Assembly: GCA_947454745.1 (NCBI GenBank)
Contig: CANGMV010000058.1
Span: 1 to 6,829 of the forward strand
Direction: 5' to 3'
DNA: 6,829 bases
Origin: Bacteroidota bacterium
Lineage (GTDB): Bacteria; Bacteroidota; Bacteroidia; Chitinophagales; Chitinophagaceae
Below the pieces are notes generated by a model that did no database searches, was not told where the DNA came from, and worked only from the letters and a program-made list of their open reading frames with translations. Both the position numbers and the translations under genes were made by a program. Of this stretch, positions 1-5,955 are shown in pieces. The first letter of the stretch is position 1. Every line of letters begins with the position of its first letter.

Positions 1-1355
1 ACGACTTCGTCATGGCTTAAAGGCAACATAAAATGCTCGTCGTAATAATACATCATGGAAAAAGAAAACTTGTCCTGTGCACCCGAACGCATAATTGGAT
101 CTAATTTAAAATAATCCAAAGTATCATGCATCCAACCCATCATCCATTTCATACCAAAACCCAATCCATCCATAAATGTTGGCTGACTAACACCAGGCCA
201 ATCCGTTGCTTCTTCGGCAATCGTTTGGATAGCAGGGAAATCACGGTATAAGGTTTCATTTAAATCTTTTATAAATGCAATGGCTTCAATATTACCATTG
301 CCCCCAAATTCATTGCGCTCCCACTGGCCTTCCTCCCTACTATAATCTAGTTTTAACATGGAGCTTACTGCATCTACCCTTAATCCATCAATATGAAATT
401 GATCACACCAAAAACGTGCACTGCTTATTAAAAATGACTTAACCTCTCCTCTTTTATAATTAAAAATATAAGAATTCCAATCCGGATGATACCCTTTGCG
501 CATATCGGCATACTCATAGGTATTCGCACCATCAAACATAAATAAACCATGTGCGTCATATGGGAAATGCGAAGGCACCCAGTCGATAATTACGCCAATT
601 TCCGCTGCATGAAACGCATCTACTAATGCAGCAAATTCTTGAGGATTACCGAATCGAGAAGTGGGTGCAAAAAAACCAATACCCTGATATCCCCAACTGC
701 CGTCAAATGGATGCTCCATCACTGGCATAAATTCTACATGCGTAAAACCCATCTCCTTAACATAAGGCACCAATAATTGAATGAGCTGCGTATAAGAATT
801 ATAACTATCCTCATTATTTTTATCGGGACGCATCCAACTCGCTAAATGCACTTCGTACACAGAATACGGCTGGTCGGTTCTATTGCTAATTTTTCTTTGC
901 TCCAACCATGGCTTATCCTTCCATTCGTAATTCGTTTGCCAAGTTATAGAAGCAGTTAAAGGTCTTAATTCCCAATAATGTGAAAATGGATCGCCTTTGT
1001 CTAACTTGACTCCCTTGTATCCATGTATATGATACTTATACACTTCTCCTTGGTGAATATCAGGAATAAACCCTTCCCAAATACCCGAACTATCTAAACG
1101 CACTTTTAATGGATGTGTAGTATTGTTCCAATCATTAAAATTACCTACAACAAATACAGCGGTAGCATTGGGTGCCCATACGGAAAAATAAGTTCCTTTT
1201 TTTCCAAGGACTTCTATTTGTTTATTGCCAAATAACGAATACAAAGAATAGTGTGTGCCATTCTGAAAATTATCAATATCCTCTTGTTTAAATAAAGAAT
1301 AATTCCATACTGGCTGAGCAGCGTCTACAAAATGTTCTTCCTCGTATTTTGGCAT
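1..1355 (-). CDS. glgB: 1,4-alpha-glucan branching enzyme GlgB (C-terminus beyond window edge)
   Basis: GlgB cuts alpha-1,4 chains in cytoplasmic glycogen and rejoins them as alpha-1,6 branches. The frame is open from ATG at 1355 to the left edge (451 codons plus 2 bases). Residues about 52-140 form a CBM48-type module (FSVWAPNA, GNFNDWN). The GH13 barrel follows, with YEVHLASW (167-174), WGYQ (221-224), region I DWVPSHF (D258, H263), nucleophile D328 in GLRVDAV, acid E381 in IAEEA and third acid D449 in SHDEVV. Spacing between the three acids (53 and 121) equals that of E. coli D405, E458 and D526, recalled from memory. The offset of 77 means the protein lacks the extra N-terminal N1 domain of E. 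coli GlgB. The end of the barrel and the C-terminal beta domain, perhaps 180-200 residues, lie outside. The start is only 2 bp after the stop of the GH13 hydrolase gene, so translational coupling is likely. No Shine-Dalgarno sequence is visible. The family call is very secure. Confidence 0.96.
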   Translation of the reverse strand, partial: MPKYEEEHFVDAAQPVWNYSLFKQEDIDNFQNGTHYSLYSLFGNKQIEVLGKKGTYFSVWAPNATAVFVVGNFNDWNNTTHPLKVRLDSSGIWEGFIPDIHQGEVYKYHIHGYKGVKLDKGDPFSHYWELRPLTASITWQTNYEWKDKPWLEQRKISNRTDQPYSVYEVHLASWMRPDKNNEDSYNSYTQLIQLLVPYVKEMGFTHVEFMPVMEHPFDGSWGYQGIGFFAPTSRFGNPQEFAALVDAFHAAEIGVIIDWVPSHFPYDAHGLFMFDGANTYEYADMRKGYHPDWNSYIFNYKRGEVKSFLISSARFWCDQFHIDGLRVDAVSSMLKLDYSREEGQWERNEFGGNGNIEAIAFIKDLNETLYRDFPAIQTIAEEATDWPGVSQPTFMDGLGFGMKWMMGWMHDTLDYFKLDPIMRSGAQDKFSFSMMYYYDEHFMLPLSHDEV

Positions 1356-1357
1356 AA

Positions 1358-3217
1358 TTATTTTGTTAATTCAATCACTTGCATGGTCATTGCAGGAATT
1401 GAAAATTCTGATCCAATACTATTTCCTGATTCAATATTTTTTCCTGCTTTAAAACCATTTGTTCTTTCTTGAAAATCTGAAAACTTCACTTTACGCTCTT
1501 TTGTATCCGTATTCATTACACACATTACTGTCTCATGTGCATCGTATCGGAAATAAACATATAACCCATTATCAGGTAAATATTGCATGAACTTCCCAGT
1601 AGTTAACGCAGCAGATTTTTTTCGGTAGCTACCCAATAATTGAACATAGTGTAAAAAATCAGTCTCCTCCTTACTTAAACCTTGTTCTGTAAATGCATTC
1701 TTTTTATCGCCCTCCCATCCTCCGGGAAAATCCAAACGCACCCAGCCATCAGGATTGGAAATGCCCTTCATTAATATTTCAGATCCATAATATAGCTGAG
1801 GAATTCCTCTGCTAGTAAACAACCAAGTATACGCCATCTTATTCTTCGCAATATTTTCACCTAATGAAGATAAAATTCTGGTCATATCATGATTGTCTAA
1901 AAAAATCACATTGTTGCTAGCTTGTTTATATAAAAAATCATGCGCTAATGTGGAATACAATTTAATCACCCCATTATTCCAACTATTGCTTTCATTTAAT
2001 GCAGGCAATAATCCACCAAATAGCAAACTGAAATCAGAACTCGCTTTTAAATTACTTTTAAAAGGAAGGTTCATATTGTTTTCTACAAAATAAGCTTGCG
2101 CTGCAACCCCATCTACCCAACATTCTCCATAAGTGAAAATCTTAGGGTATTCATCCAACAAAGCTTTATTCAATCGGTTCATCACTTCCACATTACAATA
2201 CTTATAGGTGTCTACTCTAAATGCATCCACTCCAAATGTTTCAACACTCCAAATCGCATTTTGAGTTAAGTATTTTTCAACAAAAGGATTCTCATGATTT
2301 ACATCGGGCATTTCGGTAGTGAACCAGCCATTAATCATTTTTCTTTCATCTGCGACACTATGATAAGGATCAAAAATAGCTTGTTCTCTATAATGTGTTT
2401 GTGTATAAACAGGCCATTGATGTAACCAATCTTTAGAAGGAGCGTCTTGTACTAAAAAATGAAACCTCCCAAAATGATTATACACGATATCTTGAATCAA
2501 TTTCATGCCATTGCTATGCAAGCTATCACTCAACGTTAAATAGGCTTTTTCCCCACCAAATCTTTTTTCAATTGCATAATTATCGGTAGCTGCATAACCA
2601 TGTTCAGTTCGGTCAGGCATATCATTTTCAACTACAGGTGTCATCCATAAACTGGTTACACCCAATTTTTGTAAATAGTCCAAATGATTGGTCACTCCTT
2701 GCAAATCACCGCCATGTCTTAAAAAAATAGAGTCTCTATTTAAAGATTGATCTTTTAAACCTACGACACGATCATTCGATTTGTCACCGTTACTAAAACG
2801 ATCGGGCATTAAAAAATAAATTAAATCAGCTGAATTTAATCCTTGCGCAAATTGAGTACCTCTTCCTTTTCTGCGCGCCAATAGTGACCAAGGCACTTTG
2901 ATTGTTTTGCCAGCAGTTATAATTTCAAATTGTAAATTACCCGCTTTTGCAGCAGGGCTAATATCAATGTCTGCAGCAACATAATGACCATTTTCAAAAT
3001 GATGCACCCCTAATAAACGAACGCCTGGATAATTTAATTTTAAATTGGCCTTTGTAAAATCAGCACTAGTGGATCTTAACAATACCTGTACTTTATGATT
3101 CTTCATTTGTACAAACCAATTGCTTGGATAGGTTTGTACCGATTGTGCAAATACAAGAGTCGCTTGCATTTGAAGCACTACAAATAATAATAAAACTATT
3201 TTTTTAATTGATATCAT
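1358..3217 (-). CDS. Secreted GH13 alpha-glucan hydrolase, SusA/cyclomaltodextrinase-like
   Basis: Predicted to hydrolyse alpha-1,4 bonds in maltodextrins, cyclodextrins or pullulan in the periplasm. With ATG at 3217 it has 619 residues, close to Bacteroides SusA neopullulanase. Residues 1-24 are a Sec signal peptide: ISIKK, a hydrophobic core (IVLLLFVVL) and a VFA cleavage site before Q25. There is no lipobox cysteine, so it is soluble rather than a lipoprotein. An N-terminal beta domain (PSNWFVQMKN, W34) matches the cyclomaltodextrinase N-domain style. The barrel opens with MPDRFSNGD, a typical calcium-site loop. It continues with DIVYNHFG (region I), nucleophile D336 in AFRVDTY, acid E365 in GECW, and H443/D444 in FLDNHDM. 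The last ~80 residues (GLYVYFRYDA, then VMCVMNTD, ending VIELTK) resemble the cyclomaltodextrinase C-domain. An upstream in-frame ATG at 3262 would add 15 residues before the signal peptide and overlap the transporter gene; I reject it. The start lies 4 bp after the transporter stop. Exact substrate (cyclomaltodextrinase, neopullulanase or alpha-amylase) is not decided by sequence. Confidence 0.93.
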   Translation of the reverse strand: MISIKKIVLLLFVVLQMQATLVFAQSVQTYPSNWFVQMKNHKVQVLLRSTSADFTKANLKLNYPGVRLLGVHHFENGHYVAADIDISPAAKAGNLQFEIITAGKTIKVPWSLLARRKGRGTQFAQGLNSADLIYFLMPDRFSNGDKSNDRVVGLKDQSLNRDSIFLRHGGDLQGVTNHLDYLQKLGVTSLWMTPVVENDMPDRTEHGYAATDNYAIEKRFGGEKAYLTLSDSLHSNGMKLIQDIVYNHFGRFHFLVQDAPSKDWLHQWPVYTQTHYREQAIFDPYHSVADERKMINGWFTTEMPDVNHENPFVEKYLTQNAIWSVETFGVDAFRVDTYKYCNVEVMNRLNKALLDEYPKIFTYGECWVDGVAAQAYFVENNMNLPFKSNLKASSDFSLLFGGLLPALNESNSWNNGVIKLYSTLAHDFLYKQASNNVIFLDNHDMTRILSSLGENIAKNKMAYTWLFTSRGIPQLYYGSEILMKGISNPDGWVRLDFPGGWEGDKKNAFTEQGLSKEETDFLHYVQLLGSYRKKSAALTTGKFMQYLPDNGLYVYFRYDAHETVMCVMNTDTKERKVKFSDFQERTNGFKAGKNIESGNSIGSEFSIPAMTMQVIELTK

Positions 3218-3221
3218 GATC

Positions 3222-4580
3222 TTATTTTTTGGGTGCACCCGCATCATGCACAAACAATACACTCACTGCAGCGCATAACAATAATATACCCGCTAATACT
3301 ATTGCATAAATGGCTTGTCCATGGTAAAGATATTTTACGATGGCACCACCAAATATTCCATTAATAATTTGAGGAATTGTGATAAAGAAATTAAATATGC
3401 CCATATAAATACCCAACTTTCCCGGAGGAATGGAGCCAGATAAAATTACATACGGCATGGCCAAAATACTTGCCCAGGCCAACCCTACTCCAATCATAGA
3501 ATAAGTTAACATGGCAGGATCCTTAATAAAATAAATGGAGAGTAATCCTACTCCGCCTGCTACTAATGAAAATGCATGTGCCCCTTTTCGGCCTAAAAAT
3601 TTTGCTACCAATGGAATACATAATGCATATACTGCGGCTACTAAATTATAAACACCAAAAGCCGAACTCACCATATTTCCTGCGGTATTGTATGCTACCG
3701 ATTTTGAGTAATCTCCCGTTAGTCCATACACATGTGTTGCGACTGCATCGGTTGTAAATACCCACATGCTAAATAATGCAAACCAGGAAAAAAATTGCAC
3801 CCAGCCTAATTGCTTCATCGTTTTAGGCATATTCTTAAAGTCGCCAATAATATCAGACAACTTTGCTTTCGGTTTATCTTCACTGGTATCTCCTCCATGA
3901 TAAGCAGCATATTCCGCTGGAGCATATTCCTTTGAAAAAAATACGGTCACTAAAATGGCTGCAATAAAAACAGCAGCGCCTATGTAAAAGGAATATTTAA
4001 TATTATCTGCAACACCCGAAGGGCCTGCCTCCTGAGAGTAGCCCATTTTTGCTAACCAACTTGGTAATGCCGAGCCTACCACTGCACCTACCCCAATTAA
4101 AAAAGTTTGAATGGCGAATCCACTCGTTCTTTGTTCATCGGGTAAATTATCTGCAACCAATGCTCTAAATGGTTCCATAGAAACATTAAAGGAAGCATCC
4201 ATTAACATCACCATACCTGCACCCATCCATAAAGCAGGTAATACATTGGTAAGTACTCCTGAATTAGGTAAGAACACCAATGCAATGGAAGACAAAATAG
4301 CGCCAACTAAAAAGAAGGGTTTTCTTCGCCCCATTTTTGTCCATGTATTATCACTATAATGACCAATCAAGGGTTGTACGATCATCCCCACCAATGGGGC
4401 TACAATCCAAAACATTGGTAACTGATCAACATCCGCACCAAAGGATCTTAAAATGCGCGAGGTATTTCCATTTTGAAGCGCAAATCCAAATTGAATTCCT
4501 AAGAACCCAAAACTCATAAACACAATCTGTAAAATAGTCAGTCTTGGCTTTGGCCTTGACTGAACATTTGAATTAAGCAT
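3222..4580 (-). CDS. MFS sugar:cation symporter, SLC45/GPH sucrose-maltose type
   Basis: A 452-residue inner-membrane protein with about 12 hydrophobic segments, for example at 15-37, 56-74, 89-105, 114-130, 155-173, 196-215, 259-278, 305-327, 336-352, 359-380, 391-410 and 423-445. After TM2 comes GHYSDNTWTKMGRRKPFF, carrying the MFS loop signature (D, then GRRKP). The pattern in TM1-TM2 (GFALQNGNTSRIL, then APLVGMIVQPLIGHYSD), plus LGWVQFFSWFALF in TM7 and a charged central loop (216-257), resembles plant sucrose/H+ symporters and SLC45-type bacterial maltose or sucrose carriers. Its place directly upstream of a secreted alpha-glucan hydrolase suggests maltose or short maltodextrins as cargo, taken up with H+ or Na+. 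That substrate is inferred from context, not from binding residues. The ATG at 4580 gives a short cytoplasmic N-terminus (MLNSNVQSRPKPR) and has no Shine-Dalgarno sequence. Its 56-bp upstream gap holds a palindrome that may regulate it. Confidence 0.9.
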   Translation of the reverse strand: MLNSNVQSRPKPRLTILQIVFMSFGFLGIQFGFALQNGNTSRILRSFGADVDQLPMFWIVAPLVGMIVQPLIGHYSDNTWTKMGRRKPFFLVGAILSSIALVFLPNSGVLTNVLPALWMGAGMVMLMDASFNVSMEPFRALVADNLPDEQRTSGFAIQTFLIGVGAVVGSALPSWLAKMGYSQEAGPSGVADNIKYSFYIGAAVFIAAILVTVFFSKEYAPAEYAAYHGGDTSEDKPKAKLSDIIGDFKNMPKTMKQLGWVQFFSWFALFSMWVFTTDAVATHVYGLTGDYSKSVAYNTAGNMVSSAFGVYNLVAAVYALCIPLVAKFLGRKGAHAFSLVAGGVGLLSIYFIKDPAMLTYSMIGVGLAWASILAMPYVILSGSIPPGKLGIYMGIFNFFITIPQIINGIFGGAIVKYLYHGQAIYAIVLAGILLLCAAVSVLFVHDAGAPKK

Positions 4581-4595
4581 AGCAAATCGTTTAAT

Positions 4596-4610
4596 GTGTA
4601 ATAATTACAC
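4596..4610. promoter_or_regulatory. Perfect 15-bp palindrome (7-1-7), putative operator
   Basis: GTGTAATAATTACAC is a perfect inverted repeat of two 7-base arms around one central base. It ends 15 bp upstream of the transporter ATG and begins 2 bp downstream (in the gene's direction) of a TATTTTG element on the minus strand, which loosely resembles the Bacteroidota -7 box TAnnTTTG but is one base short. The 7-1-7 layout with a TAAT-N-ATTA core is like Fur/Zur/PerR-type boxes, but other dimeric regulators bind similar sites and the DNA is AT-rich. The symmetry is seen directly; the operator role is inference. Confidence 0.4.
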
Positions 4611-4612
4611 TA

Positions 4613-4631
4613 CAAAATAGGCATAATTGCC
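4613..4631 (-). terminator. Weak hairpin plus T-rich run after glgC (possible attenuator)
   Basis: On the minus strand, 5 bases after the glgC stop codon, GGCA-ATTA-TGCC forms a 4-bp stem with a 4-base loop (4620-4631), followed at once by TATTTTG (4613-4619). A GC-rich stem with a T-rich tail directly after a gene is suggestive. However, four base pairs make a weak terminator, and the T run is broken by one A. It may allow partial readthrough into the transporter gene, or the T-rich part may instead serve as a promoter -7 element. Confidence 0.2.
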
Positions 4632-4636
4632 GAAAA

Positions 4637-5920
4637 TTAGATCACAAATCCATTAGGAATCACTGCACCTTTCTTAATGACAACGATATTGTCTTTAATG
4701 GTATATAAAGGATGATCCACTTTTTCCAAATGTGCACCTCCCCTAATTGTTACGTCATTTCCTATGGAGCAGTTCTTATCTACAATTGCATCTTCAATAA
4801 CGCATCGTTCTCCTATGCCTAAAATAGGTTGCCCTATTGCATTCTTTGCATTGATCTGTTCAATTGTTTCGTAGTAATCGCAACCCATAATATATGCGTT
4901 CTTAATAATCGTTCCTTTTCCAATTCTCGAACGAATTCCAATCACCGATTTCGTGATGGAGTCAGCATGAATAATGGATCCTTCGGCAACAATGGCTTTG
5001 TCTATTTTAGTACCGCTTATTTTAGCTGGCGGCAGCATTCTGGAACGTGTGTAAATAGTTTGAGCACTATCAAATAAATTGAATGGAGGAATCTCGTCAG
5101 TTAAAGCAATATTCGCTTCAAAGAATGAATAAATATTTCCAATATCAGTCCAGTAACCATCGTATTGATAACTAATTACTTTATAATGTGCAATAGAGTC
5201 TGGAATAATTTCTTTACCAAAATCTGTTGCATTCGCATGCACTTCATTTAATAATTTATACAGAATGTCTTTATTAAAAACATAAATACCCATGGAAGCT
5301 AAATAATTTCTTCCTTGCGCTTGCATGGCTTCTCCGGTATCACTCACCCAGTCAGGCAATAATTCTTTCTTTGGTTTTTCAATGAATGAAGTAATTACAT
5401 GCTCCTCATTCGATTTTAAAATACCAAACTCTGGCGCTTCTCTATCTCCTACGGGAATCGTTGCAATGGTTAATGCAGCACCGCTTTTTTTATGTGCATC
5501 AATCATCTTACTAAAATCCATTTGGTATAATTGGTCGCCACTTAAAATTAAAACGTATTCAAAATCCATTTTGTCCAAATGTCTTAATGATTGCCTCACC
5601 GCATCGGCTGTTCCTTGAAACCATCCTGGATTATCAGGGGTTTGTTCAGCCGCAAGAATGTCTACAAAACCCGAACTAAACGCACTAAAATGATAGGTAT
5701 TTTTTATGTGCTGATTTAAAGAAGCAGAATTAAACTGCGTTAACACAAAAATACGATTCAGGTCGCTATTAATACAGTTACTAATAGGAATATCAACTAA
5801 ACGGTATTTACCTGCAATAGGTACCGCAGGCTTTGAACGTCGAGCAGTTAATGGAGATAACCTAGAACCGGCTCCTCCACCTAAAATAATAGAAACCGTT
5901 TCTTTTGCATAATTAGACAT
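4637..5920 (-). CDS. glgC: Glucose-1-phosphate adenylyltransferase (ADP-glucose pyrophosphorylase)
   Basis: Makes ADP-glucose from glucose-1-phosphate and ATP in the cytoplasm, the committed and normally allosterically controlled step of glycogen synthesis. The complete protein has 427 residues (E. coli GlgC 431). The N-terminal nucleotidyltransferase domain shows the nucleotide loop GGGAGSRL (14-21), SKPAVPIAGKYRLVDIPISN (29-48), WFQGTADAVRQS, catalytic D129 in LSGDQLY, and glucose-1-phosphate lysine K182 in FIEKP. From about residue 300 a left-handed beta-helix domain follows (EGSIIHADSI, IGIRSRIGKG, IGNDVTIRGG). Many motifs (WFQGTADAVRQ, the PAVPI segment, MGCDYYE) read like plant and cyanobacterial enzymes rather than enterobacterial ones. 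By alignment from memory, the E. coli FBP-site K39 corresponds to R27 here. ATG at 5920 sits 30 bp after the glgA stop and gives the expected short N-terminus. Only a weak AGGTT precedes it. The assignment is secure. Confidence 0.97.
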   Translation of the reverse strand: MSNYAKETVSIILGGGAGSRLSPLTARRSKPAVPIAGKYRLVDIPISNCINSDLNRIFVLTQFNSASLNQHIKNTYHFSAFSSGFVDILAAEQTPDNPGWFQGTADAVRQSLRHLDKMDFEYVLILSGDQLYQMDFSKMIDAHKKSGAALTIATIPVGDREAPEFGILKSNEEHVITSFIEKPKKELLPDWVSDTGEAMQAQGRNYLASMGIYVFNKDILYKLLNEVHANATDFGKEIIPDSIAHYKVISYQYDGYWTDIGNIYSFFEANIALTDEIPPFNLFDSAQTIYTRSRMLPPAKISGTKIDKAIVAEGSIIHADSITKSVIGIRSRIGKGTIIKNAYIMGCDYYETIEQINAKNAIGQPILGIGERCVIEDAIVDKNCSIGNDVTIRGGAHLEKVDHPLYTIKDNIVVIKKGAVIPNGFVI

Positions 5921-5955
5921 AACCTGAAATTTATATTTTAAACAAATATTTTAAA
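5921..5955 (-). repeat. Short AT-rich direct repeat between glgA and glgC
   Basis: The 30-bp glgA-glgC gap is almost all A and T. A 10-base direct repeat (ATATTTTAAA on the plus strand) occurs at 5933-5942 and 5946-5955, one copy overlapping the glgA stop codon. On the minus strand the gap also has AATATTTG, one mismatch from the Bacteroidota -7 consensus, but I see no matching -33 element. It could be a weak internal promoter or an A/U-rich leader aiding ribosome loading. Chance is a fair alternative in such AT-rich DNA. Confidence 0.25.

Noticed and set aside
3140..3217. Lipoprotein signal (SusA-neighbour style surface lipoprotein) in the GH13 enzyme
   Set aside because: No cysteine follows the hydrophobic core. 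The VFA-Q site fits signal peptidase I.
4596..4610. The palindrome as an intrinsic terminator
   Set aside because: It is AT-rich, can form only about a 5-bp stem with a 5-base loop, and has no T run after it on the minus strand. An operator-type site fits better.
1893..5618. Several plus-strand open frames of 60-97 codons (for example 1893-2093, 4111-4359, 5325-5618)
   Set aside because: They lie wholly or almost wholly antisense to well-supported minus-strand genes, show no recognisable domains and have no start signals. They are shadows of the real frames.
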